A stretch of DNA of 52,912 bases from JAPOQD01 sp964620555 (GCA_964620555.1 CAZUGZ010000010.1:1-52912), one strand, 5' to 3'; positions 43,530-52,856 are shown, numbered from the stretch's first letter. The notes: generated by a model from the sequence alone, not told the origin. Translations and numbers: made by a program.

Positions 43530-44186
43530 ATGCTGACGATCGCCGAAGAAATTCTGCTGCTGGCACTCGATGACGATACCGGCAAGATGAACGCCCAGCT
43601 ACCGATTCATTCTCTGAGCCATGCCGCCAGTGGCGCCATCCTGATGGATCTCGCACTGAACAACCGCATCGATACGGACCTCGAGCAACTCTTTGTCGTC
43701 GACTCGAAGCCATTGGGAGAACCGGTACTGGATTTCGCCCTGGCACGGATCGCCCGAGAAAGCGAAACTCAGCCGGCCCACCATTGGGTCCGCGTACTTG
43801 CTGACAAATACGATATTCTCCAGCCGCAGCTGCTGGATCGCCTGGTCGCGCGTGAAATCGTGACCCGACGCGAGGGCAAAGTGCTGTGGGTGTTCGGTAC
43901 GCGTCGCTACCCCACAGTAGATGACCGGCCGCTACGAGAGGTCAAGCGACGCATTATGGACGTGCTGCTGAGCGACGTTATTCCCGATCCACAGGACATC
44001 GCCATTATCTGTCTGGTCGATGCCTGCGAGTTGTGGAAGGGTTTGCTCCACAAACGCGAGTGGGCGCGGCTCCAACCCCGCATTGAACAGGTCGTCAAGA
44101 TGGACCTCATCGGCCGCTCAACGGCACAGAGCATACGCGACCTGCAAACCGCCATCCGTGGTGCGGAAGCGATGTGGATCAGCTGA
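43530..44186 (+). CDS. GPP34 (GOLPH3/Vps74-like) domain protein
   Basis: The 218-residue protein matches the GPP34 family: LTIAEEILLLALDDDTGK, ALNNRI, a helix-rich middle (LADKYDILQPQLLDRLVAREIV), the WVFGTRRYP...PLREVKRRI segment and CELWKGLLHKREW. In eukaryotes GOLPH3 binds phosphatidylinositol-4-phosphate and retains Golgi glycosyltransferases. Bacterial members are known but uncharacterised; membrane-surface binding is an inference. GGAGA precedes the ATG at 43530; an ATG at 43515 would place this site inside the gene. It lies one base before the SRPBCC gene. Confidence 0.82.
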   Translation: MLTIAEEILLLALDDDTGKMNAQLPIHSLSHAASGAILMDLALNNRIDTDLEQLFVVDSKPLGEPVLDFALARIARESETQPAHHWVRVLADKYDILQPQLLDRLVAREIVTRREGKVLWVFGTRRYPTVDDRPLREVKRRIMDVLLSDVIPDPQDIAIICLVDACELWKGLLHKREWARLQPRIEQVVKMDLIGRSTAQSIRDLQTAIRGAEAMWIS

Positions 44187-44187
44187 C

Positions 44188-44655
44188 ATGATCGGGGAAA
44201 ACAAGGTATGTTCCGACACCATTTTGATCGCCGCTCCCCAGGCGCTGGTTTGGGACGTGTTGGTGGATTTTGACAATTACGCCACGTGGAATGAGTTTTG
44301 TCCGCTCATCAAGGGTGAATTGCGGCTGGGCGCAGCACTGGAGATGCACGTGGACCTGGGTCAGGGCCCGCAGCTGCAGGTGGAGTACGTCTCCCGAATT
44401 GAGCCGCCGCAGGCGCTGGCGTGGCGCATGGAAAACCGGCCCGGCGATGCCATTCACGCCGAACGCACCCAGTACCTGAGCCCGCGGGACGCCCAATCCT
44501 GCTATTACCTGTCGGAAGATATTTTCAGTGGAGAGGCAGTGCCCGATGTGCTGGCGCTCTATGGCGAAGCCACTGAGGCCGGCTTCAACCGTTGTGGGTA
44601 CGGCCTGAAGCACTATTGCGAACAACGCCATTCTGCCCAAAACAACGCTGCCTGA
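44188..44655 (+). CDS. SRPBCC-family (START-like) protein
   Basis: The 155-residue product has the SRPBCC/polyketide-cyclase-like pattern: strand ILIAAPQALVWDVLVDFDNYATWNEF, then PLIKGELRLGAALEMHVDLG and a C-terminal helix (LYGEATEAGFNRCGYGLKHYCE). This fold makes a deep pocket for lipids or other hydrophobic ligands. It starts one base after the GPP34 gene's stop, so the two are probably translated together. Ligand unknown. Confidence 0.75.
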   Translation: MIGENKVCSDTILIAAPQALVWDVLVDFDNYATWNEFCPLIKGELRLGAALEMHVDLGQGPQLQVEYVSRIEPPQALAWRMENRPGDAIHAERTQYLSPRDAQSCYYLSEDIFSGEAVPDVLALYGEATEAGFNRCGYGLKHYCEQRHSAQNNAA

Positions 44656-44774
44656 ATTGCCACACCGAGGCCACCAGGTGTAGGGTCGGCGGCCGGAAAT
44701 ATTCGCTGCCAAGCCGGGCGCTGGGGTAGACTGTTCCCTTCGCAACCCGTACTTTTGCAAGTGAGCTGAGGATA

Positions 44775-45152
44775 GTGGACTCCCGTTGGTACTTCGTGTT
44801 TGGCGACCTGTTTGCCAACCTGCTGGTGGGGGCCGTGGCCGGCTGGCTCTGCGCCCTGGCGATCGGTGTCGGCTGGCCCATGTTGGCAGCCATGGTGGTG
44901 GCCATGGCACTCGGCATGGTGGTCGGTCTGGTGTTATTTTTCCCGATGGGAATTCTGCTCGGGGCCATGGAGGTGATGTTGCCCGCCATGTGCAGCGGCA
45001 TGTTCAGCGGCATGCTGGTGGGCATGTGGGACGCCATGAAGCCGCTGGACAGCGCGGCGGCTCTGGGCCTTGGCGCAGGCTGTGGCGCAGTCTGTATCGC
45101 CTCCTTGTGGCTGCTCAACAGCTTATTGCGAGGGGTGCGTGATTATGGATGA
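44775..45152 (+). CDS. Small Met/Gly-rich membrane protein
   Basis: The 125-residue protein has about four membrane segments (NLLVGAVAGWLCALAIGV; MLAAMVVAMALGMVVGLVLFF; a third run MLPAMCSGMFSGMLVGMW; GLGAGCGAVCIASLWLLNSLL). The middle helices are very rich in methionine and glycine, with repeated GM and AM steps; Met can ligate Cu(I) or simply pack helices. The start is GTG at 44775 with GAGGAT upstream. I do not recognise a named family. Its end overlaps the downstream methyltransferase by eight bases. Confidence 0.7.
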   Translation: MDSRWYFVFGDLFANLLVGAVAGWLCALAIGVGWPMLAAMVVAMALGMVVGLVLFFPMGILLGAMEVMLPAMCSGMFSGMLVGMWDAMKPLDSAAALGLGAGCGAVCIASLWLLNSLLRGVRDYG

Positions 45153-45753
45153 GCAAACCCGGCGCAAGTGGGACCGGGCAGCCCGCAATTTCGACCTGAT
45201 GAGCAGCCGCGGTGCGGAATGGCGCTGGCGGCCGGCCAAGCGGGAACTGTTCAGCCACATGTCCGGCAACGTCCTGTTCCTGGCGCTGGGCACGGGGTTG
45301 GACATTCCCACTTTCCCGGCAGGGAAACGTCTCAATGCCATCGACATCAGTCCGAAGATGCTGGAAATGGCCCAGGCGCGCATCGACGCCTACGACGGTG
45401 AGATCAAAGCCGAGGTCATGGACGTACACGAGTTGCGCTTTGCCGATGACAGTTTTGACCAGGTATTCACTTCCTGCACTTTTTGTTCCGTACCCAGGCC
45501 GGTGCAGGGACTCGAGGCGTTGCGGCGGGTGCTCAAGCCCGGTGGTGAACTGTTCATGTTTGAACACACGGGCTCCCGATACTATCCCTTCAAGCTGATG
45601 ATGGACCTGATGACCCAGCTCTCCCGGCGCATTGGCCCCGACATGAATCGAGACACCGTGGCCAATGTACAGGCGGCGGGGTTCACCCTCAAACGGGTCG
45701 AGCACCTGTTTCTGGACGTGGTAAAAACCATCCGCGCGGTGAATCCGGGTTAG
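45145..45753 (+). CDS. Class I SAM-dependent methyltransferase
   Basis: The 202-residue protein begins DEQTRRKWDRAARNFDLMSSR and has motif I LALGTGLDIPTFP, LNAIDISPKMLEMAQ (acidic SAM contact), FDQVFTSCTFCSVPRP and LKPGGELFMFEHTGS. It resembles UbiE/phospholipid N-methyltransferase-like enzymes (a small lipophilic substrate is inferred). The ATG follows GAGGGG and overlaps the membrane protein gene, so the two products are made together and the methyltransferase may act at the membrane. Confidence 0.82.
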   Translation: MDEQTRRKWDRAARNFDLMSSRGAEWRWRPAKRELFSHMSGNVLFLALGTGLDIPTFPAGKRLNAIDISPKMLEMAQARIDAYDGEIKAEVMDVHELRFADDSFDQVFTSCTFCSVPRPVQGLEALRRVLKPGGELFMFEHTGSRYYPFKLMMDLMTQLSRRIGPDMNRDTVANVQAAGFTLKRVEHLFLDVVKTIRAVNPG

Positions 45754-45777
45754 TCTGCAGGGACGTTCCCAAGACCA

Positions 45778-45817
45778 GATTGACAAATTCGGCGGAGCGC
45801 TTCCGGCTGCGTCAATC
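45778..45817. terminator. Inverted repeat between convergent methyltransferase and ppdK genes
   Basis: GATTGAC (45778-45784) and GTCAATC (45811-45817) form a 7-bp stem around a 26-base loop that holds a small CGGA/TCCG stem. The right arm overlaps the ppdK stop codon. With no T-run, it is only a weak candidate for a shared transcription end. Confidence 0.3.
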
Positions 45818-48427
45818 AGCCGATTTCGTCAGCAGCTCCCGCACATTGGCCTGGGCCGCCGCAATCCTCGCTACCGGTATCCGGTAGGGGCTGCAACTGA
45901 CGTAGTCGAGACCGATTTCATGGCAAAACTGGATGGAGCGGGGGTCGCCGCCGTGCTCGCCGCAGATGCCGTACCTGAGACCCTTGTTGAGCGCCCGGCT
46001 GTCCTTCAGAGCCATTTTCATCAGGCGGCCCACTGCCCGCTGATCCAGGGTGATGAAGGGGTCGTCCTCGACCAGCTTGCGGTCCAGGTAGGCGGGCAGA
46101 AACTTGCCGGCGTCGTCGCGAGAAAAGCCGTAGGTCATCTGGGTCAGGTCATTGGTGCCAAAACTCATGAATTCGACCACCGAGGCGAGCCGCCTGGCTC
46201 CCAGGCAGGCGCGGGGGGTCTCCATCATGGTGCCGATCTTATAGGGAATCGATACCTGTTGTTCGGCCATGACCTGCAGAATGCTCCGCTCGATTACTTC
46301 GGTAATGGCACGGATTTCGCGCACATTGACCACCAGGGGAATCATGATTTCCGGGTGGGGGTCGTGACCGGCGCGGCGCGCCGCCACCGCCGCGCCGATG
46401 ATTGCCTGCACCTGCATGTCGGTAATTTCCGGATGCACCACCGACAGGCGGCAGCCGCGAAAGCCCAGCATCGGATTGACTTCGCGCATCTGCAAGGTGG
46501 CTTCACGCACCCGTGCCACCGGCTTGCCGAGGCGCTGGGCCAGTTGTTCCAGCTCCTCTTCGGAGTGGGGCAGAAATTCGTGCAGTGGCGGGTCCAGCAG
46601 CCGCACGGTTACCGGCAGACCATCCATTACCTCAAACAGTGACTGTATATCGGCCTGCTGGAATGCCTTGAGTTGCTGGAGGTAAGTCTGTCGCTCCGCA
46701 GTGGAGTCCGCCAGAATCATGCCTCGCATCAGGTCGATGCGGTCGGCCTCAAAGAACATGTGTTCGGTGCGGCACAGGCCGATGCCCTCGGCCCCGAGTT
46801 GTCGTGCACGCAGCGCGTCCTCGGGGGTTTCCGCGTTACTGCGCACGCGCAGCCGGCGGTACTGGTCGGCCCAGGACAGCAGGGTCTGAAAATCTTCGCT
46901 GGTGTTGGCTTCCCGCATTGGTACCGTGCCCAGCATCACCTCCCCGGTGGAGCCGTCCAGGGTAATGGTGTCACCGCGACGCAATACCTGACCCGCGCTC
47001 GTGGTGGCGGTACCGGCGGCGCAATCCACCAGCAACTCGTCGCAGCCGGTGACGGCGCAAACCCCCATGCCCCTGGCCACCACCGCAGCGTGAGAGGTCA
47101 TACCGCCCAGTTGGGTCAGAATTCCCTGGGCTACTTTCATTCCGTGGATATCGTCCGGCGTGGTTTCCCGTCGCAGCAAAATCACCGGTTGGTCGTCGCG
47201 GTGAGCAGCGACCGCTTCCTCTGCGGAAAAAACCACCGCGCCGCTGGCCCCGCCGGGGCTGGCGGGCAGGCCGGTCGCCAGCACCTGCCGTTCGGTGTCG
47301 GGGTCCACCATGGGATGCAGGAAGGTCTCCACATGTTGCGGTGAAACTCGCAGCAGTGCCTCCCGCCGGTCGATCAGGCCTTCTTTCACCATGTCCACGG
47401 CAATTTTTACCGAGGCCCTGCCGCTGCGCTTGCCGCTGCGGGTCTGCAGCAGGTACAGCCGACTTTCCTGAACGGTGAATTCGAGATCCTGCATATCCCG
47501 GTAGTGGGTTTCCAACAACGCCTGGGTGCGTTGCAATTGTTGGTACACGTCCGGCATCTGCTGCCCCAGGGTCTCTATATCCTGGGGGGTGCGTATTCCC
47601 GACACCACGTCTTCACCGGCTGCATTGGCCAGGTATTCGCCAAAAAACCGCCTTTCGCCGGTGGAGGGGTTCCGCGTAAAAGCCACTCCGGATCCGGAAT
47701 CATTGCCGAAATTGCCAAATACCATGGCCTGCACGCAAACCGCCGTGCCCAGGGTTTCCGGAATATCGTTCATTTCCCGGTAGATGATGGCGCGGGGGGT
47801 ATTCCAGGACAGAAATACCGCTTCGATGGCCTGACGAAGCTGCAGCGCCGGGTTCTCGGGGAAATCCGCCAAATCCCTGTAGCGTTCAATGATGGCCTGC
47901 CAGTCTTCCGCCAGCATCTCCAGGTCCTCGCGGCGCCCGTGCTCGCGCTTGTATTCTTCCAGTACCCGTTCAAAGGCCGACGCCTCTACCCCGAGTACCA
48001 CCTCTGCGTACATCTGAATGAAACGGCGGTAGCAATCGTAGGCGAAACGCGGATTGCCCGTTTTGCGGGCCAGTCCGGCGGCGATGGCGTCATTCATGCC
48101 CAGGTTGAGGATAGTGTTCATCATGCCGGGCATGGACACCGGCGCACCACTGCGCACCGAAAACAACAGGGGATTTTCCGGGTCGCCGAATTGTGCCCCC
48201 ATTTTTGCCTCCACCAGTTTCAGCGCTACGTTGTACTCGGTCTGCAGATGGCGCGGCAGGCGGTTGCCGGCGGCAAAAAATTCGCGGCAGGTGGCGGTGG
48301 TGATGACGAAGCCAAAGGGTACCGGCAGTGCCAGACGCGTCATTTCACAGAGGTTGGCTCCCTTGCCGCCGAGCAGGTCACCATCCTCCTTTCCGCCTTC
48401 GTTGAACAGGTATACCCGTTTCGCCAC
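45812..48427 (-). CDS. ppdK: Pyruvate, phosphate dikinase
   Basis: PPDK interconverts pyruvate + ATP + Pi with phosphoenolpyruvate + AMP + PPi. The 871-residue protein has the N-terminal ATP-grasp part (VYLFNEGGKEDGDLLGGKGANL, FSVRSGAPVSMPGMMNT), the swivelling domain with phospho-histidine H446 in GGMTSHAAVVARG, and the PEP/pyruvate barrel (GIGLCRTEHMFFE, FGTNDLTQMTYGFSRDD, GICGEHGGDP). The start is GTG at 48427 with GGGGGAG upstream. It can run in either direction for gluconeogenesis or PPi-linked glycolysis. It is divergent from the hydrolase at 48497. Confidence 0.94.
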   Translation of the reverse strand: MAKRVYLFNEGGKEDGDLLGGKGANLCEMTRLALPVPFGFVITTATCREFFAAGNRLPRHLQTEYNVALKLVEAKMGAQFGDPENPLLFSVRSGAPVSMPGMMNTILNLGMNDAIAAGLARKTGNPRFAYDCYRRFIQMYAEVVLGVEASAFERVLEEYKREHGRREDLEMLAEDWQAIIERYRDLADFPENPALQLRQAIEAVFLSWNTPRAIIYREMNDIPETLGTAVCVQAMVFGNFGNDSGSGVAFTRNPSTGERRFFGEYLANAAGEDVVSGIRTPQDIETLGQQMPDVYQQLQRTQALLETHYRDMQDLEFTVQESRLYLLQTRSGKRSGRASVKIAVDMVKEGLIDRREALLRVSPQHVETFLHPMVDPDTERQVLATGLPASPGGASGAVVFSAEEAVAAHRDDQPVILLRRETTPDDIHGMKVAQGILTQLGGMTSHAAVVARGMGVCAVTGCDELLVDCAAGTATTSAGQVLRRGDTITLDGSTGEVMLGTVPMREANTSEDFQTLLSWADQYRRLRVRSNAETPEDALRARQLGAEGIGLCRTEHMFFEADRIDLMRGMILADSTAERQTYLQQLKAFQQADIQSLFEVMDGLPVTVRLLDPPLHEFLPHSEEELEQLAQRLGKPVARVREATLQMREVNPMLGFRGCRLSVVHPEITDMQVQAIIGAAVAARRAGHDPHPEIMIPLVVNVREIRAITEVIERSILQVMAEQQVSIPYKIGTMMETPRACLGARRLASVVEFMSFGTNDLTQMTYGFSRDDAGKFLPAYLDRKLVEDDPFITLDQRAVGRLMKMALKDSRALNKGLRYGICGEHGGDPRSIQFCHEIGLDYVSCSPYRIPVARIAAAQANVRELLTKSAD

Positions 48428-48496
48428 GGTGTCTCCCCCTTGTGTTTCGCGGCAATGTCCAGACTGGTAGTATGGCCCACCCTACCGAGGTATGTC

Positions 48497-49573
48497 ATGT
48501 TGGTTAAAGATTCTGAGATAGTCCGGGGGCTGAAGTACCCCTATGGCCGCAAAGCCGCCCCGCAACCGGGGCAGCCGCAGCAAATAGCGGACGGGGTGTA
48601 CTGGGTGCGGTTTTCCATGCCCATGGTCCTGGACCATATCAATATCTGGCTGCTGGAAGACGGCGACGGCTGGACCGTGGTGGATAGCTGCCTGGACCTG
48701 CCTGCGGCGCGGGAACAATGGCAGGAGTTGTTTGCCGGCTTCATGGCGGGTCGCCCGGTCAAGCGAGTCATCTGCACCCATATGCACCCCGACCATGTGG
48801 GTTTGGCAGGATGGATTACCCAACGCTTCGATGCCGAACTGTGGATGTCCCGGGAAGAATTCCTCATGTGCCGGTCACTGGTCAACGACACCGGGCGAGA
48901 GGCCCCGGAGGCGGCCATTCGCTTCTACCGCGGGGCCGGTTTCAACGACAACCAACTGGAGGACTACCGGCAGCGTTTCGGCGGCTTTGGAATGGCGATT
49001 TCTGCACTGCCCGACAGCTACCGTCGCCTGATAGACCACGAGACCATTCGCATCAACGATCGCTACTGGCAGCCGGTGGTGGGCAGTGGTCACTCACCCG
49101 AGCACATGTGTCTGTACTGTCCTTCGCTGAAACTGCTGATTTCCGGTGACCAGGTGTTGCCGCGAATCACCCCCAATGTCAGCGTCTTCCCCACCGAGCC
49201 CAAGGGAGATACCTTGAGGGATTGGCTCAATTCCAGTGCCCGCATCCGCGAACAGTTGCCCGATGATGTGCTGGTACTGCCGTCTCACCAGGCGCCGTTC
49301 TATGGCTTGCACGTGCGCCTGAACCAGATCATAGATGCCCACGAACGCGGTCTGGACAATCTCCACCGACATCTGGCCGAACCTCGGCGGGCGGTGGATT
49401 GCTTCGGCACCCTGTTCAGGAGAACCATTGATGACGGTGTGCTGCAGATGGCAATAGGCGAGACGCTGGCGCATCTCAATTGTCTGATCGGGCGTCGCCT
49501 GGCCGGCTGCGAACGGGATGAGCACGGGGTCGACTGGTATAGCCAACGGGAGGGGACCGCAGCCCATGAGTGA
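48497..49573 (+). CDS. Metallo-beta-lactamase-fold hydrolase
   Basis: The 358-residue enzyme has the Zn-binding THMHPDHVGLAG (H95, H97, D99, H100), GSGHSPEHMC and LISGDQVLP, the glyoxalase II-like order of ligands. A C-terminal extension (residues 255-358) is helical. GAGG lies six bases before the chosen ATG. The frame stays open far upstream through the antisense of ppdK, which I do not count. It overlaps the M24 gene by eight bases. The substrate could be a thioester or lactone; not known. Confidence 0.85.
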   Translation: MLVKDSEIVRGLKYPYGRKAAPQPGQPQQIADGVYWVRFSMPMVLDHINIWLLEDGDGWTVVDSCLDLPAAREQWQELFAGFMAGRPVKRVICTHMHPDHVGLAGWITQRFDAELWMSREEFLMCRSLVNDTGREAPEAAIRFYRGAGFNDNQLEDYRQRFGGFGMAISALPDSYRRLIDHETIRINDRYWQPVVGSGHSPEHMCLYCPSLKLLISGDQVLPRITPNVSVFPTEPKGDTLRDWLNSSARIREQLPDDVLVLPSHQAPFYGLHVRLNQIIDAHERGLDNLHRHLAEPRRAVDCFGTLFRRTIDDGVLQMAIGETLAHLNCLIGRRLAGCERDEHGVDWYSQREGTAAHE

Positions 49574-51362
49574 GGCTCCCGGCAGTTCGCCGGAGCGCTT
49601 GCGAGCCGTGCGGGCGCGCATGGCGGACAGGAACCTGGCGGCGCTGGTGGTGCCCCGGGCCGACCAGTACCTGGGTGAATACCTGCCCTCGCATCACGAG
49701 CGCCTGCGCTGGTTGAGTGGTTTTACCGGTTCCGCCGGCGTCGCGCTGGTACTGCCCGAGCGGGCTGCCCTGTTTGTCGACGGGCGCTACACCGTGCAGG
49801 TGCGGCAACAGGTGGATGACTCCTGTTTCGAAATTCATCAACTGCCGGATCAGGCACCCCTGCGCTGGTTGAGCCGGCAATTGGTCGAAGGCGACCGGGT
49901 GGGCTACGACCCGCGCCTGCACTCCCTGCACTGGCAGCAGGCTTCCGAGCGGGAATTGGGCAAAGCCGGCCTGGCGTTGGTGGAACTGGAGCAAAACCTG
50001 GTCGACCTGTGTTGGCGGCGGCAGCCGGCGAAGCCCTTGCGGCAGGCATTTTTGCTGGACCGGCAGTACACGGGTCGCGACAGTACCGACAAGCGCGCCA
50101 GCGTCGGCGAACTGATTGCCGCCCGGAACGCGGATGCGGCCTATATCTTTGCGGCGGACTCCTGTAACTGGTTACTCAATATCCGTGGGGGCGATGTTCC
50201 CAACCTGCCCATTGTGCTCGGCAGCGCCCTGGTTTACCGGGACGGTGCGATGCAGTTTTTTACCGACCCGGACAAGATTCCCGATGGCTTTGCCAGTCAT
50301 GTCGGCCCCGGTGTCAGCGTCCACCCCGAGTCAGAGCTGGTTCGAGTCTTTGCGCAATTGAAGGGCCAGCGGGTGTCGTCTGATCCGAATACCGCCAACG
50401 CATGGAGCCAGCTGGCGTTGCGCCGCGCCGGAGTCGCTCTGCTGCCGGGCGCGGATCCGGCGCAGTTGTTGAAGGCCTGCAAGAACGAGGTGGAGATACA
50501 GGGCATGCGCAATGCCCATATACGCGACGGTGCCGCCGAAGTGCAATTTCTGGCCTGGCTCGATGCGGAAGTTGACGCCGGGCGGCTGCACGACGAGGCA
50601 CTGCTGGCGGAAAAGCTGGGCAGCCTGCGCTCGGCCGGCCAGCATTATCTGGAACCCAGCTTCGATACAATTTCGGCAGCGGCGGGCAACGCCGCCATGT
50701 GCCACTACAATCACCTCAATGCCGATCCCGCGCCGTTGCAGATGAACAGCGTATACCTGGTGGACAGCGGCGCCCAGTACCTGGACGGCACCACCGATAT
50801 CACCCGCACGGTCGCCATCGGGGAAGTCGACGACGAACTGCGCGAACGCTTTACCCTGGTCCTGAAAGGCATGATTGCCCTGGCCCAGGCCCGGTTTCCC
50901 GCGGGCACCAGTGGTCTCCAACTGGATAGTCTGGCCCGGCAGTACTTGTGGCAACTGGGACTGGATTACAATCACGGTACCGGGCATGGAGTCGGTTACT
51001 GCCTGTCGGTACACGAGGGGCCCCAGCGCATCGCCACGCTCAATGCCGGGGAACCCCTGCGCCCCGGCATGGTGGTCAGCGACGAACCGGGCTACTACCG
51101 GGACCACTGCTACGGCATCCGTTGTGAGAACCTGCTGGTGGTGGTGGAAGTGGCACAGATGCAGGACAGCGACAAAGAACTGCTGGGTTTCGAGACCCTG
51201 ACCCAGGTGCCTTTCGACCGTCGCCTGCTGCTGCCGGAGTTGCTGAGCGCAGCGGAACGGCACTGGCTCGATCACTACCACACCGGGGTGCGGGAGCGAG
51301 TCGGCCCGCTGCTGGCGGGGGCCGAATTGGCCTGGCTGGAGCAGGCCACGGGTCCGCTGTAA
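49566..51362 (+). CDS. Xaa-Pro aminopeptidase P-type M24 metallopeptidase
   Basis: The 598-residue enzyme has two N-terminal creatinase-like domains (VVPRADQYLGEYLPSHHERLRWLSGFTGSAG; DRYT-like VDGRYTVQVRQQ) and a C-terminal pita-bread domain with the metal ligands in LVDSGAQYLDGTTDITRT (two Asp), GTGHGVGYCLSVHEGP (His), SDEPGYY (Glu) and IRCENLL (Glu). It removes N-terminal residues before proline. The ATG overlaps the hydrolase end; GGGAGGGG is about ten bases upstream. Confidence 0.9.
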   Translation: MSEAPGSSPERLRAVRARMADRNLAALVVPRADQYLGEYLPSHHERLRWLSGFTGSAGVALVLPERAALFVDGRYTVQVRQQVDDSCFEIHQLPDQAPLRWLSRQLVEGDRVGYDPRLHSLHWQQASERELGKAGLALVELEQNLVDLCWRRQPAKPLRQAFLLDRQYTGRDSTDKRASVGELIAARNADAAYIFAADSCNWLLNIRGGDVPNLPIVLGSALVYRDGAMQFFTDPDKIPDGFASHVGPGVSVHPESELVRVFAQLKGQRVSSDPNTANAWSQLALRRAGVALLPGADPAQLLKACKNEVEIQGMRNAHIRDGAAEVQFLAWLDAEVDAGRLHDEALLAEKLGSLRSAGQHYLEPSFDTISAAAGNAAMCHYNHLNADPAPLQMNSVYLVDSGAQYLDGTTDITRTVAIGEVDDELRERFTLVLKGMIALAQARFPAGTSGLQLDSLARQYLWQLGLDYNHGTGHGVGYCLSVHEGPQRIATLNAGEPLRPGMVVSDEPGYYRDHCYGIRCENLLVVVEVAQMQDSDKELLGFETLTQVPFDRRLLLPELLSAAERHWLDHYHTGVRERVGPLLAGAELAWLEQATGPL

Positions 51363-51427
51363 ACTGCCGCCGGGGCGCTACTGCCCGCAGCCGGCAGGCG
51401 GCAACCAGACATCGAGAGTAATTCGCA

Positions 51428-52780
51428 ATGGCGGCAACAGGAACCGAACGCATCTGGACCTCACGTTATGCCTTTCTCCTGGCATCGGTGGGCTTTGCCG
51501 TGGGCCTGGGCAATATCTGGCGCTTTCCCTACCAGGTCGGCGAAAATGGCGGTGCCGCCTTTGTCCTGATTTACCTGGGCTGTGTCTTTTTCATCGGTGC
51601 CCCCATCCTGATGGCCGAAGTCCTCGTCGGTCGCCGGGGTCAGGCCAGCCCGCCACTGGCGATGCGCAAGGTCGCCCTGGCGGCGGGGCGCCGGCCCCAC
51701 TGGCAGTGGGTCGGTGGCATGGGGTTGCTGGCGGCGTTTCTGATCGAGGTGGTTTATGCCGTGATCGTCGGTTGGGTGCTGTTTTATCTGTTCACCGGCC
51801 TGACCGGGGGGTTTGCCGGAACCGATGCCGCCCGAGCCGAGGAGCATTTTCAGGCCATGCTGGCGAACCCCGCGGAGCAGGTGCTGTGGACCAGTATTGG
51901 CTTGCTGTGCACGGGTATCATCATTTATCGAGGGGTACAGGGGGGGATCGAACGGGCCGTCGCCCTGCTGATGCCCACCCTGTTCGGACTGCTGGTGTTG
52001 CTGGCCCTGTACAATCTGTTTGCCGGGGGCATGGGAACCGCACTACGCTGGTTGTTCACTCCGGATTTCAGCAAGATCGACAGCAGCGTGTTCCTGGCAG
52101 CGCTGGGTCAGTCCTTCTTTTCCATCGGGGTGGCCATGGGGGGCATGATGGCCTTCGGTTCCTATCTGCCGCGGCACGTTTCGATACCCAACTCGGCGTT
52201 GACCATCGTGCTGGCGGATACCCTGGTGGCGATACTCGCCGGATTGGTGATCTTCCCCGCGGTCTTCAGCAACGGCCTCGACCCGGCTTCCGGGCCCGGT
52301 CTGATCTTCCAGACGTTGCCGGTGGCGTTTGCCCAGATGCCCGGCGGCTATTTTTTCGGGGTGCTGTTCTTCCTGCTGCTGGCGGTGGCGGGAATTACCT
52401 CCATGGTGGGACTGGTGGAATGCGTGGTGTCATGGATCGAAGACCGCTTTCAAGCCGGCCGTCATCGCAGCACCGTGCTGGTGTTGCTGGTGATCGGGGC
52501 GCTGAGTGTCTTCAGCGTGTTGTCCTACAATCTGCTTGCCGAGTATCAATTTCGTGGACGCGACCTCAATGCGATGCTCGATTATTTCTCCAACCAGGTA
52601 TTGCTGCCCCTGGGTGGCCTGTTGATTGCGGTGTTCGCCGGCTGGGCGTTGTCACGCAATACCAGTCGCGAAGAACTGGCCTTTGCCGGAGCGAACTGGT
52701 TCGGACTGTGGCATTTTCTGATTCGTTACCTGGTGCCGCCAGCGGTGTTGATCATCTTCCTGGTAGGAATTTTCGGCTAG
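51428..52780 (+). CDS. Sodium-dependent transporter, SNF (neurotransmitter:sodium symporter) family
   Basis: The 450-residue inner-membrane symporter begins RIWTSRYAFLLASVGFAVGLGNIWRFPYQVGENGGAAF, the conserved unwound first helix that binds Na+ and substrate in LeuT-type transporters, followed by about ten more helices. Bacterial members import amino acids, osmolytes or related small molecules with sodium. GAGAG precedes the ATG. A sodium-coupled uptake system fits a marine host. It ends inside a 14-bp direct repeat copy. Confidence 0.88.
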   Translation: MAATGTERIWTSRYAFLLASVGFAVGLGNIWRFPYQVGENGGAAFVLIYLGCVFFIGAPILMAEVLVGRRGQASPPLAMRKVALAAGRRPHWQWVGGMGLLAAFLIEVVYAVIVGWVLFYLFTGLTGGFAGTDAARAEEHFQAMLANPAEQVLWTSIGLLCTGIIIYRGVQGGIERAVALLMPTLFGLLVLLALYNLFAGGMGTALRWLFTPDFSKIDSSVFLAALGQSFFSIGVAMGGMMAFGSYLPRHVSIPNSALTIVLADTLVAILAGLVIFPAVFSNGLDPASGPGLIFQTLPVAFAQMPGGYFFGVLFFLLLAVAGITSMVGLVECVVSWIEDRFQAGRHRSTVLVLLVIGALSVFSVLSYNLLAEYQFRGRDLNAMLDYFSNQVLLPLGGLLIAVFAGWALSRNTSREELAFAGANWFGLWHFLIRYLVPPAVLIIFLVGIFG

Positions 52781-52856
52781 CCCGCATATTTCAGTGCGCT
52801 GTGCCGCGTTCGCAACAGGATTATTTTCTACGGCGCAGACTCCTAGCCCGCATATT
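52777..52856. repeat. Direct repeat CTAGCCCGCATATT, two copies
   Basis: Copies lie at 52777-52790 (including the transporter stop codon) and 52843-52856. The spacing is 66 bases. The sequence after the second copy (GCACCAAGG...) runs to the window edge without a gene. It may be the start of a mobile element or a repeat family member; not enough sequence to tell. Confidence 0.5.

Noticed and set aside
47504..48496. Long in-frame extension upstream of the metallo-hydrolase
   Set aside because: It runs antisense through ppdK, has shadow-like composition, and the family start with a good ribosome site is at 48497.
51365..51403. Inverted repeat TGCCGCC/GGCGGCA between the M24 peptidase and the transporter
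   Set aside because: The loop is long, there is no T-run and the DNA is GC-rich, so chance is likely; not called a terminator.
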